Source: JANWJE01 sp044326545 (GTDB lineage Bacteria > Chlamydiota > Chlamydiia > Chlamydiales > Parachlamydiaceae). Taken from it: a DNA stretch of 64,000 nucleotides. Shown one piece after another: positions 26,696 to 34,229 of the stretch; the stretch's first letter is position 1; every line of letters begins with the position of its first letter. Where the stretch lies: the NCBI GenBank assembly GCA_044326545.1, contig JBIRBM010000004.1, positions 62,001 to 126,000 on the forward strand, in the 5' to 3' direction. The translations under genes were made by a program, and so were the position numbers. The notes under the pieces were generated by a model. That model was not told where the DNA came from. It was given only the letters and a program-made list of their open reading frames with translations, and made no database searches.

Positions 26696-27013
26696 ATGAA
26701 CCTTACACATCAGATGATAGACTTAAAAAAGAACATCGAATTGCTCAGAGACAGGCGATTCGAACTGATTAGAAACATCAAGAACGATGTAGAGGAACTA
26801 AGGGTTTCTGTTCTTAAGACCCGAAAAAATTTCAATACAACACAACAGATTTCTGCAGACCAAGACAGAAAGGATCGCAAACATTTTGTTCAGGGCATCA
26901 AGCATTTTGTTTTTGATCTTAAATCTTCTGTCAACCAATTTCGACGCAAATTATCGACAGATCTTGTGGGTGCTCGGAATGCATGGCTTTCTACTGGTGA
27001 AAAAAAAAATTGA
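26696..27013 (+). CDS. GvpC-like candidate, short form
   Basis: 105 residues, paralogous to the first half of the gene at 18869: MNLTHQMIDLKKNIELLRDR aligns with MDLTGEMKDLRKDLESLREE, and FDLKSSVNQFRRKLSTDLVG with the matching LSTDLVGARNAW region. It lacks the His/Glu repeat tail. Highly charged and helical, with no signal peptide or TM segment. AGAGGG lies ahead of the ATG. It follows gvpA2, so, like its paralogue, a vesicle-coat role is inferred. Confidence 0.55.
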   Translation: MNLTHQMIDLKKNIELLRDRRFELIRNIKNDVEELRVSVLKTRKNFNTTQQISADQDRKDRKHFVQGIKHFVFDLKSSVNQFRRKLSTDLVGARNAWLSTGEKKN

Positions 27014-27392
27014 CATGTGTGAAATAGCATGGCGTGAAATATGAGGGTCATGCTAATTTAATTTTATAAATAAATTTCATCAATCGCAGGTACCTAACCC
27101 TTGGTTTCTTTCCCTTTAACCGCTTCCTCCCCTGCTTAAGTGTGGGGGATTGAAGTTTTGCTTTTTTGATGATCTCAAAGCCTGGGAATCTGATTATCGA
27201 AAATAAGTTCATATTATTTATATGACCCTATTTTCGATCATGAAATCACGACAGCTCTGAAGTGTCTCAAAACGCAAATTTTCAACGCCCGACAGGATAA
27301 ACACACTGCACTTCTCTATGAAATTAAGCGATGATCACTTGCGTGTGCAAATGATCTTTTGTCTAAAACTAACATTAAACGGACATCATATT
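27014..27392. other. Intergenic region with inverted repeat
   Basis: About 380 bp without a gene. ATCGAAAATA (27196-27205) pairs with TATTTTCGAT (27229-27238), with an inner CATAT/ATATG pair. A weak GC-rich hairpin (CTCCCC...GGGGGA) near 27130 is followed by a loose T stretch and may terminate gvpC-like2. Confidence 0.4.
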
Positions 27393-27713
27393 ATGAACAT
27401 TAATTGCCTTTCATGCGGTTTCAAAATTGGGGTAGATGATTCTTATGAAGATTACGAGGGAGCAATTCGTTGCCCGACATGCAAAACATTACTTGTGATT
27501 CAAATCGAGCATCATCGTGTAAAAAAAGTGTTATTTTCTTCTGGAAAAGAAGCAGAAACTGCCATTCTGAATCTCTCTTTAAAGCCTGACAGTCCTGAAG
27601 GGTCGATTACACAAAGACTAGATTTAACACAAGATCACTCCACGACTAAAATTGAAAAAGAAGCAGAGTCACCAACTTACATTCATGAGACCACATCACA
27701 TGTCCAACAATGA
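27393..27713 (+). CDS. Zinc-ribbon protein of the gvp island, unknown function
   Basis: 106 residues from the ATG at 27393; an upstream in-frame extension to 27318 lacks conserved features. Two CxxC pairs (CLSCGFKIGVDDSYEDY and IRCPTC) form a zinc ribbon at residues 5-30, followed by strands (LLVIQIEHHRVKKVLFSS) and a disordered tail. It overlaps the start of the third gvpF/L. Not a recognised Gvp family, but the tight coupling suggests a role in the same process. Confidence 0.65.
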   Translation: MNINCLSCGFKIGVDDSYEDYEGAIRCPTCKTLLVIQIEHHRVKKVLFSSGKEAETAILNLSLKPDSPEGSITQRLDLTQDHSTTKIEKEAESPTYIHETTSHVQQ

Positions 27714-28440
27714 TTCCCTTTATTTTTATGCGATTATTGAAAATCAAGCGATTCCCAAGATCGAAGGGATAGACAAGCAGCCTGTTTACACGATTCCATT
27801 CGGGGAGGTTGCAGCAGTCGTGAGCGATCTTGGGTATCATAAAATCCGACCTGAGCGCCGCCATCTTTCGGCGCACCAGACTGTTTTTCAAAAACTCATG
27901 GAAAGCACGACACCTTTGCCATTTGCATTTGGAATCATTCCAGAAAACAAGGCTGCGATTGAAAAAGTGATCAAAAAATACCATGACGAATTTTCTCAAC
28001 AGCTCAAACACGTCTCCGGCAATGTAGAATTTGTTCTAAATGTCATTTGGAGTGTTCCTAATATTTTTGACTATTTTATTTATATGGACGCAGAACTTAG
28101 GGAAACGCGCAATCAATTATTCAAACGTTCTCAGCAACCAAGCATAGATGAAAAAATTATTATAGGAAAACTTTTCGAAAAAAAATTAAATGAAAAACGA
28201 GAAGAAATTGCAGAACAAGTTGAAGAAGTGTTAAATAAATTTTGTGTTGAGATCAAACGCAAAGAATGTAAAAAAGAAAATCAGGCGTTAAGTTTAGCTT
28301 GCCTCGTATCGCGTGAAAAAGAGAAAGAATTCATAGAAGGAATCACGACTGTGGCCCAGTTTTTTGATAATAGCTATACATTCGATTACAATGGACCTTG
28401 GCCACCTCATCACTTTGTCAATATCACTCTTAAATTCTAA
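27700..28440 (+). CDS. Gas vesicle protein GvpF/GvpL family, copy 3
   Basis: 246 residues from the ATG at 27700 (MSNNDSLYFYAIIENQA); 27685 is also possible, and both overlap the zinc-ribbon gene, so translation is probably coupled. Features: IPFGEVAAVVSDLG, then RRHLSAHQTVFQKLMESTTP, PFAFGIIPENKAAIEK, a charged helical middle, and the C-terminal NGPWPPHHFVNI. Third member of the family in the island. Confidence 0.87.
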   Translation: MSNNDSLYFYAIIENQAIPKIEGIDKQPVYTIPFGEVAAVVSDLGYHKIRPERRHLSAHQTVFQKLMESTTPLPFAFGIIPENKAAIEKVIKKYHDEFSQQLKHVSGNVEFVLNVIWSVPNIFDYFIYMDAELRETRNQLFKRSQQPSIDEKIIIGKLFEKKLNEKREEIAEQVEEVLNKFCVEIKRKECKKENQALSLACLVSREKEKEFIEGITTVAQFFDNSYTFDYNGPWPPHHFVNITLKF

Positions 28441-28528
28441 ACATCTAATCAAAGAATTTTAAAGAGACTGGTTGGACTACACATCTTCTACTCGACAGGA
28501 AAAATTTCACGTTAAGTAGAAATTAACA

Positions 28529-28723
28529 ACTCACCTGAAGGGCAAGGAGTGCGATTTGGGGTGAAGCCACAGGTCTCAAAGATTGAAAGTCGCAAGGAAG
28601 TCAATATTAAATATCCTCATTCGCACTTTGAGCTTGAATGAATAGAGATGACCTCCTTGCAAGCTTTCAACGCAAAGAGCTTTGGCTTCAGTCCAAATCG
28701 CACTCTTGGTGCTTCAGGTAAGT
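28529..28723. repeat. Nested palindromic repeat R2 with R3 core
   Basis: Outer arms ACTCACCTGAAGGGCAAGGA and the inverted match ending TTCAGGTAAGT. Inside, GATTGAAAGTCGCAAGGAAG pairs with CCTCCTTGCAAGCTTTCAA, and the loop contains R3, CATTCGCACTTTGAGCTTGA (then ATG). Fills the gap before gvpG. Confidence 0.7.
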
Positions 28724-28744
28724 TTTTAAGATAGGTTTTTTCGT

Positions 28745-29107
28745 ATGGGAATTGTTGGCGACATTTTATTCTTTCCTTTTAAGGGAATTTTTTTCATTTT
28801 TGAAGAAATCCATGAGGCTACGTTGAAAGCATTGAAGGAAGACGCAGAGCAAATCACAGAAAATTTACGTAACCTCCATTTTATGCTTGAAAAAGGAGAG
28901 ATTACAGAGGCTGAGTTTGATAATCGGGAGACAAAGCTTCTTGATCGCCTTGATCAAATCAATTTACAATTGAACGGTCCTCAAGAGGAAATGAGCAGTA
29001 ATGATGATGACGATGATGACGATGAGGACGATGAGGACGATGAGGACGAGAGCGAGGAGGACGATGACAATGATCATAACGAGAATCAACATCCTAAAGA
29101 TAAATAA
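28745..29107 (+). CDS. gvpG: Gas vesicle protein GvpG with acidic tail
   Basis: 120 residues. The N-terminal GIVGDILFFPFKGIFFIFEE and the LRNLHFMLEKGEITEAEFD segment are classic GvpG. The last 40 residues are an unusually long Asp/Glu-rich stretch. GvpG helps nucleate vesicles with GvpF/L. It starts the closely spaced gvpG-S-K-J run. Confidence 0.93.
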   Translation: MGIVGDILFFPFKGIFFIFEEIHEATLKALKEDAEQITENLRNLHFMLEKGEITEAEFDNRETKLLDRLDQINLQLNGPQEEMSSNDDDDDDDEDDEDDEDESEEDDDNDHNENQHPKDK

Positions 29108-29121
29108 AAAAAGGAATCAAC

Positions 29122-29373
29122 ATGGGTGAATCATCTCGGGTTATCGCATGTCATCATAATCCAAAAGAACAACTTTCTGAGGAATTAGAACCTGTTACAT
29201 TGTGTGAAGTGTTAGATCGCATCCTAAATAAAGGTGTTGTTGTCATGGGAGAAGTGACTCTTTCGGTTGCAAACATTGACCTCATCTATCTAAATGTCCA
29301 ACTTCTTCTGACAACAATCGATCGCGCCCAACAACTCAAACAAAGCAATCCCATTGATCAAGATGAAACCTGA
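29122..29373 (+). CDS. gvpS: Gas vesicle protein GvpS (GvpA/J/S family)
   Basis: 83 residues. TLCEVLDRILNKGVVVMGEV then TLSVANIDLIYLNVQLLLTT follows the GvpA-family hairpin. The DLIYLNVQ variant and short polar tail fit GvpS rather than GvpA or GvpJ. AAAGGA precedes the ATG; it starts 14 nt after gvpG and overlaps gvpK. Confidence 0.85.
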   Translation: MGESSRVIACHHNPKEQLSEELEPVTLCEVLDRILNKGVVVMGEVTLSVANIDLIYLNVQLLLTTIDRAQQLKQSNPIDQDET

Positions 29374-29695
29374 CATTAAATTAAACAATCAAGAGAGCTT
29401 CCCTTCAGAAGAAGTAGAAAATTTACAGCAAACAGTCAGTCAAGCCTTATCGAATTTCGATAAAAAAAATGGTCTTGCTAAACTGGTCTTAACCCTTGTC
29501 AAACTCCTTCATAATCTTCTTGAAAAACAAGCGGTTCGGCGGATGGAGGCAGGGACGCTTACAGATGAAGAAATTGAGAATCTGGGATTGGCTTTGATGG
29601 ATCAGTCCAACGAAATCAAACGACTGACGAAAGAATTTGGTCTTGCAGATGACGATCTAAATTTAGATTTAGGTCCATTAGGGAAATTAATGTAA
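29363..29695 (+). CDS. gvpK: Gas vesicle protein GvpK
   Basis: 110 residues from the ATG at 29363, inside the gvpS end; a TTG nine bases earlier is possible. GLAKLVLTLVKLLHNLLEKQ, AVRRMEAGTLTDEEIENLGL and the following ALMDQSNEIKRLTKEFGLAD are the GvpK core; it ends in DLNLDLGPLGKLM. GvpK is a required accessory protein of the minimal vesicle set. Confidence 0.92.
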   Translation: MKPDIKLNNQESFPSEEVENLQQTVSQALSNFDKKNGLAKLVLTLVKLLHNLLEKQAVRRMEAGTLTDEEIENLGLALMDQSNEIKRLTKEFGLADDDLNLDLGPLGKLM

Positions 29696-29772
29696 ATCCA
29701 CATTCCGAGTTTTATCGTTAATCAAGGTTTACATAGAGAGAACACTAACATTAATATGAGGGGATCATCATA

Positions 29773-30105
29773 GTGGTTCAACAACAGACGACTAGACATT
29801 CAACTAACAGTACTAATTTGGCTGATTTATTGGAAAGAGTTCTCGATAAAGGAATTGTTATTTCAGGCGATATCAAAATAAAACTTGTTGATATAGAGCT
29901 GCTGACAATTCAAATACGTCTTATTATTTGTTCTGTAGATAGGGCGCAAGAATTAGGCATCGATTGGTGGTCAAATCATTCGGCTTTCTCATCACGAGGA
30001 AAACAGCAAGAAATAACAGCACAATCTTCTTCCCTCTCAGCTCCTTTCGTCTCAGAATCAGTCGAGGTGAAAAAAGCGACTGAGTCGCCTCAAGAACTGG
30101 TGTGA
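29773..30105 (+). CDS. gvpJ: Gas vesicle protein GvpJ
   Basis: 110 residues from a GTG start with GAGGGGA upstream. LADLLERVLDKGIVISGDIK, then IKLVDIELLTIQIRLIICSV and the ELGIDWW signature mark GvpJ, a minor GvpA-like shell protein at the conical ends. The 40-residue Ser-rich tail is longer than I expect. Last gene of the island. Confidence 0.93.
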   Translation: MVQQQTTRHSTNSTNLADLLERVLDKGIVISGDIKIKLVDIELLTIQIRLIICSVDRAQELGIDWWSNHSAFSSRGKQQEITAQSSSLSAPFVSESVEVKKATESPQELV

Positions 30106-30191
30106 TAAAAAAAATCTGAAGAACCTGTTTAAGATTTCCAGTTGGACCATTTTTGGGCTGATTTATCGCCAACTTTTGAGCTTATCGTGAT

Positions 30192-30264
30192 TCACTCACC
30201 TCACGGCACCAGGAGCGCGATTTTGGCTCAAGCGAAAGCTCTTGCGGTGCGTCAAGGTGAGTGA
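30192..30264. repeat. Palindromic repeat R2 at the right border of the gvp island
   Basis: TCACTCACCTCACGGCACC pairs with the inverted GGTGCGTCAAGGTGAGTGA. The 30106-30416 gap also holds an R1 end (GAACCTGTTTAAGATTT at 30121), an R3 copy near 30303 and an R4-like end (AAAAAGTCTAAT) that touches the lgt start. Confidence 0.7.
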
Positions 30265-30416
30265 TATAAGATCTGTCAAGCCCGAGGGCTTTGGCACAGT
30301 CCACATTCGCACTTTGAGCTTGAATGAGTAGATGACATATGACGGACAAATTTGGCAATAAAGGTGACAACAAGCGCAATTTTTGCAAGTAAATCGAATG
30401 ATGGAAAAAGTCTAAT

Positions 30417-31580
30417 ATGAAAACGATGTTTTTTAACGCTTCGAATTTGATACATGAACATTTTTTGAATCACATACAAGCCTTTCACCCTATCAGTTGG
30501 TTTTATTGGGATCCTCCTCGCGAAGCATTCACCATTCCTTTTATTGATCATCCTGTTTTTTGGTATGGAATTTTATTTGTCACAGGATTCATTTTAGCCT
30601 ATTTCATCATTAATCCAATTTTAGCCCGCTATCTGGTAGACATTCGATGTATCTGTGACATAGACATTAAAAATTGGCCTTTATTTATTAGCCAGTTGAG
30701 GTCCTCTTCATCTCCTCTGATTGATTCGATTAAAAAAGAATGTGACCTTGTCACACAGAAACAACTCAATGCAAAAGATGAATCTCCCCTCACATCAAAA
30801 CTACAACAAGGGATTTTGGACGGAGTAAATCGAGTCTTACGATCTGGTTCTGGATCAAGACATGAACTCGAACATTTTTTCCCCTCTAGTTTAGCTTCCC
30901 CAAAAGAAACGGCTTATACCTTAGGTGATCGAATCTGTTGGTTTACGGTTGCAGGAACAATCATTGGAGCTAGATTGGGAGAGGTTTTCTTCTATGGTTG
31001 GCCTTATTTTAAAGAACATCCTACTGAAATTTTTAAAGTTTGGCATGGAGGATTAGCTAGCCACGGTGGTGTTTTAGGAGTCATGTTAGCCCTTTATCTA
31101 TGCTCAGCATATATTCAACGATCAATTCCTTCATTCACTTTTTTAAGGCTTCTTGACTATGTTGCCATTCCCAGTGCTTTAGTTGCCTTTTTCATTCGGC
31201 TAGGGAATTTTATGAATCAGGAAATTGTCGGAACACCAACAGATCTTCCTTGGGGGGTTCTTTTCCTTCATCCAGCAGAAGACATTACTCCAGTTCCTCG
31301 CCATCCCGTTCAGCTTTATGAAGCCGCAATTTATCTTGTCACTTTCGTGATTCTTGTCTACATGTGGAAAAAACAATCGATAAATGAAAAACCGGGGGCT
31401 TTGGTTGGAACACTCTTCATTTTAATATTTGGGGGACGTTTTATGATGGAATTTTGGAAATCAATACAAGAATCCTCTCTTACTGATGCTTCCATTTTGC
31501 AAATAGGTCAAATCCTTAGCATTCCTTTTATTTTTCTAGGATTTTTTTTAGTTTGGCAGGCTAAAAGAAAATTTTCTTAG
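30417..31580 (+). CDS. lgt: Prolipoprotein diacylglyceryl transferase
   Basis: Transfers diacylglycerol to the lipobox cysteine of prolipoproteins at the inner membrane. 387 residues with about seven hydrophobic segments. Signature motifs: HGGLASHGGVLG, RLGNFMNQEIVGTPTDLPWG (conserved Arg and Asn), and PRHPVQLYEAAIYL. A hydrophilic insert of about 90 residues separates the first TM helix (GILFVTGFILAYFIINPI) from the rest, so the protein is longer than the roughly 290-residue E. coli form. In Chlamydia lgt sits beside yidC and dnaA (from memory); here the gvp island lies between. Confidence 0.93.
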   Translation: MKTMFFNASNLIHEHFLNHIQAFHPISWFYWDPPREAFTIPFIDHPVFWYGILFVTGFILAYFIINPILARYLVDIRCICDIDIKNWPLFISQLRSSSSPLIDSIKKECDLVTQKQLNAKDESPLTSKLQQGILDGVNRVLRSGSGSRHELEHFFPSSLASPKETAYTLGDRICWFTVAGTIIGARLGEVFFYGWPYFKEHPTEIFKVWHGGLASHGGVLGVMLALYLCSAYIQRSIPSFTFLRLLDYVAIPSALVAFFIRLGNFMNQEIVGTPTDLPWGVLFLHPAEDITPVPRHPVQLYEAAIYLVTFVILVYMWKKQSINEKPGALVGTLFILIFGGRFMMEFWKSIQESSLTDASILQIGQILSIPFIFLGFFLVWQAKRKFS

Positions 31581-31621
31581 GGCGTGTTCAACATCTTTCA
31601 ACTCGGAGGCTGTCGCCTTCA

Positions 31622-31667
31622 GCCCAAATCACGCTCGCGGTCCATAAGGTGAGTGATTCATAACTAT
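31622..31667. repeat. R2 right half-arm
   Basis: Contains AGCCCAAATCACGCTCGCGG and ends with CCATAAGGTGAGTGATTCA, the inward-facing R2 right arm. The left arm is degenerate. A second, more decayed half (TACGCAAAGTGAGTT) lies near 33150. Confidence 0.5.
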
Positions 31668-31797
31668 TCCTCATTGAATAGGAGAATGAGACGATTTCAT
31701 GCATAGACATTTTGCCAAGAATATCACCAATCTTTTATAATCGAGGACAAATTTTTCAAGCCAAGGGAATAATCTAAAAGATAAAGGAGATGTCTAT

Positions 31798-32064
31798 ATG
31801 GCTACACTGATATTTGACCATAGCGGAGAAGAAATTGAGTTACCTAATGATTCTGCAATCGCAGAAGTTTGCGAAGAAGCCGGCGTTCCTTTTGCGTGTA
31901 CAGAAGGCGTTTGTGGGACATGTGTGATTGAAGTTAAAGAAGGTAAAGAGAATTTATCCCCTCCAACAAAAGAAGAAGAAGATTTTTTAGGAGAAGGGAC
32001 AAGTCATGAACGTTTAGCTTGTCAATGCCGTATTAAACAGGGGCGCATTCGCATTTGTTTTTAA
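31798..32064 (+). CDS. fdx: 2Fe-2S ferredoxin
   Basis: 88 residues. Cys34, Cys39, Cys42 and Cys75 form the CX4CX2C...C plant/adrenodoxin-type cluster site (CTEGVCGTC, ACQC). AAGGAGA lies ahead of the ATG. A small single-electron carrier; its partner is not known from context. The next gene is an Fe-S carrier fusion. Confidence 0.93.
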   Translation: MATLIFDHSGEEIELPNDSAIAEVCEEAGVPFACTEGVCGTCVIEVKEGKENLSPPTKEEEDFLGEGTSHERLACQCRIKQGRIRICF

Positions 32065-32212
32065 TAGAATTTGTTCATAATTAGATTGTTAATGTGTATA
32101 GATCGTAAAAAAATAGCGTAAAAGCGCCATCAATTGACACTCTTTACGACACATAGTATGACATGCCAATATGTTGAATTTAATCCTCACTTTTATTTAA
32201 AAGGAAACCAAT

Positions 32213-33025
32213 ATGCCTTGTTGTTCACCACATCAAAAACATGATGATGACCACCATCATCACGAAGATAAGCACTCTCAGTCCTCTTGCTGTTCAGCTC
32301 CTAAAAAGGAAGAAAACCATCAACATTCCAACTCTTCTTGCTGCTCTGCGCCTAAAAAAGAAGAACAACGCGAGCAAAATCAATCTTCTTGCTGTTCGAC
32401 TCCCAAGAGAGATCAAGAGCACCATGACCACCACGCCTCTTCTTGCTGCTCAACTGCAGAAAAATCAGGACAACACATTCACCGTCAGATGACCATTGAA
32501 GAAATTCTAGGCATGTTTCCTTATAAAGCGCAGCGGTTATCACAAGAGATCACGAATGCAGGACTCCATTGTATCGGATGCCATGCGGCTGTGTGGGAAA
32601 CCTTGGAAGCTGGAATGTATACACACGGTAAAAATGAGGAGCAAATAGAAGAACTTGTGTATCGTTTAAATCAGCTTTTAGAAGAAAAAATTGACGCTAC
32701 ATCCATTCAAATCACCCCTCGGGCGGCAGCAAAATTTTTGGAAATCCTATCTGAGGAAGGAAAAGAAGGGTGGGGAATGCGTTTTGCAGAAGAAATGGCC
32801 GGGTGCAACGGATTCGAGTACGTATTAGATTTTTCTGAAAAATCAGAAGACGATGATAAGATTTTCGAATCGAATGGAATTGAAATCCACGTAAAAAAGC
32901 CGATGGTTCCACGTCTTCTTGGTTCTGAAATTGACTATGTTGAAGGATTGCGCGGATCAGGATTTAAAATTTCAAATCCAAATGTTCGCTCTTCTTGCGG
33001 CTGTGGCACTTCTCATAATTACTAA
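32213..33025 (+). CDS. Fusion: His/Cys-rich repeats + DUF1858 + A-type Fe-S carrier (IscA/ErpA-like)
   Basis: 270 residues in three parts. Residues 1 to about 95 hold His clusters (DDDHHHHEDKH) and four spaced SSCCS motifs, a likely metal-binding region. About 96-160 resembles DUF1858 (MTIEEILGMFPYKAQRLSQE, GLHCIGCHAAVWETLE). The rest is an A-type carrier with the three ligand cysteines in GCNGFEYVLDF and SSCGCG, plus IDYVEGLRGSGFKISNPNVR. A-type carriers deliver Fe-S clusters to apoproteins. The full combination is unusual. Confidence 0.85.
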   Translation: MPCCSPHQKHDDDHHHHEDKHSQSSCCSAPKKEENHQHSNSSCCSAPKKEEQREQNQSSCCSTPKRDQEHHDHHASSCCSTAEKSGQHIHRQMTIEEILGMFPYKAQRLSQEITNAGLHCIGCHAAVWETLEAGMYTHGKNEEQIEELVYRLNQLLEEKIDATSIQITPRAAAKFLEILSEEGKEGWGMRFAEEMAGCNGFEYVLDFSEKSEDDDKIFESNGIEIHVKKPMVPRLLGSEIDYVEGLRGSGFKISNPNVRSSCGCGTSHNY

Positions 33026-33040
33026 GATCGTCATAAAGCT

Positions 33041-33112
33041 TAGAGGGTGTCTAAAAAATATAACTGCTTTCACGTAAGCTGTAAGCAGTGACTACTTTTT
33101 AGACACCCTCTA
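33041..33112 (+). terminator. Long hairpin downstream of the IscA fusion gene
   Basis: TAGAGGGTGTCTAAAAA (33041-33057) is perfectly complementary to TTTTTAGACACCCTCTA (33096-33112), with an inner ACTGCTT/AAGCAGT pairing. It starts 15 nt after the stop. The AGGGTGTC arm is shared with other palindromes, so it may be a mobile repeat doing a terminator job. Confidence 0.7.
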
Positions 33113-33209
33113 AAGCTTTGGCTCAGATCAAATAGCGCTTCTGCTACGCAAAGTGAGTTAAAACTGTCTTAAACAGTATCTGAAACAAGATTGCCTTTAG
33201 ATATACATT

Positions 33210-33800
33210 CTAAAAGCGAGTCAATTTAAAATAAATTTTTCCATTATCAGAAGAGACAATCATATTAAATTTGTCTCCATAAAATGGGTTAAACCCAACC
33301 TTTGTCGAAGCTGTCACAATGCATTCGGTCACCATACCATCAATCACACTGTCTAATTCTAAATTAATCAGGGTCGAAGGGGTCAGCCAAGACACGATCA
33401 ATCCATTGTCTACGGATAAGTAATTTGCGATATCTGTAAAAATTCCGTTTTCATTTTGCATGCATAAAAATGAAGCCGAGCATACTCCAAATTGTTTGCC
33501 CTCTTTCGAATAAATAGGGGCTCTGCCTGCCAAATAACTTGAATTGATAGTCGAACTATTTTCAGCGAGATTCGAAGTAGGAATCGAGATCATGCTATTG
33601 ATGAAATCACTGACATAAAGATAATAGACCAGTTCTTTTTTCTTTTTCTTCACCCCCTGCCGATCCAAATGATCTAGTACATGAGGATGAGCGACGATGC
33701 GATTATCGTCACAAAACGTTTGACAAAAGCTAGTCGTATGGAAAAAAAACAGGCTAATCATCAAAAACATTGTTTTTAGCTTGAGACTCAACATAAACAT
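33210..33800 (-). CDS. Unknown secreted protein, 196 aa
   Basis: Signal peptide (KTMFLMISLFFFHTTSFCQ), then a compact beta-rich domain with several cysteines (FGVCSASFLCM, TECIVTAST). Patterns such as GKQFGVCSASFLCMQNENG recall dirigent/allene-oxide-cyclase-like barrels, but the match is weak and unverified. It stands alone on the minus strand. Probably periplasmic or exported. Confidence 0.6.
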   Translation of the reverse strand: MFMLSLKLKTMFLMISLFFFHTTSFCQTFCDDNRIVAHPHVLDHLDRQGVKKKKKELVYYLYVSDFINSMISIPTSNLAENSSTINSSYLAGRAPIYSKEGKQFGVCSASFLCMQNENGIFTDIANYLSVDNGLIVSWLTPSTLINLELDSVIDGMVTECIVTASTKVGFNPFYGDKFNMIVSSDNGKIYFKLTRF

Positions 33801-34004
33801 TCACTCCTTTAATTTCTAAACGGATTCATAACCTTAATGAACATGAGGTCTTTTTTGTTCATGTAACATCTTTTGCCTTAAAATGCACACATGAAATCAT
33901 GTTTTATGAAGTAGAGGAATCCTGGAATACCTCTCATAAAGGTTTATAATAATCTCAGAAATTGGTAATATCGCCTCCTTCAAGATCTTATTAAAAGAGA
34001 GAAT

Positions 34005-34175
34005 ATGAAAAATTCCCCACCAAAACCGTTTGAGCATTTTCTAAGGCCTTATCTGTTTGTGCTCAAAGAAGGAAAAGAAATCAATGAAGATTTTCTTGAT
34101 TACTCTCTCTTACTCTTTAAAGTGGGTTTTGCAGATGTTTTGCCTTCACCTCACAATGTGAAGTCTGTTAAGTAG
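34005..34175 (+). CDS. Small hypothetical protein, 56 aa
   Basis: ATG at 34005 with AAGAGAGA upstream, ending TAG at 34175. The sequence begins MKNSPPKPFEHFLRPYLFVL and ends PHNVKSVK; it has a balanced composition and no signal peptide. Codon use is coherent, but no family is recognised and chance cannot be excluded. Confidence 0.35.
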   Translation: MKNSPPKPFEHFLRPYLFVLKEGKEINEDFLDYSLLLFKVGFADVLPSPHNVKSVK

Positions 34176-34229
34176 AGCATTCAAAAAATGTTCTGAACAT
34201 CTCATTGATGAATCGAAAATGGCAGGAAT

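Noticed and set aside
16998..30416. A phage-type integration with att sites around the gvp island
   Set aside because: No integrase and no second copy of the tRNA-Pro 3' end were found, so only the tRNA position remains as suggestive evidence.
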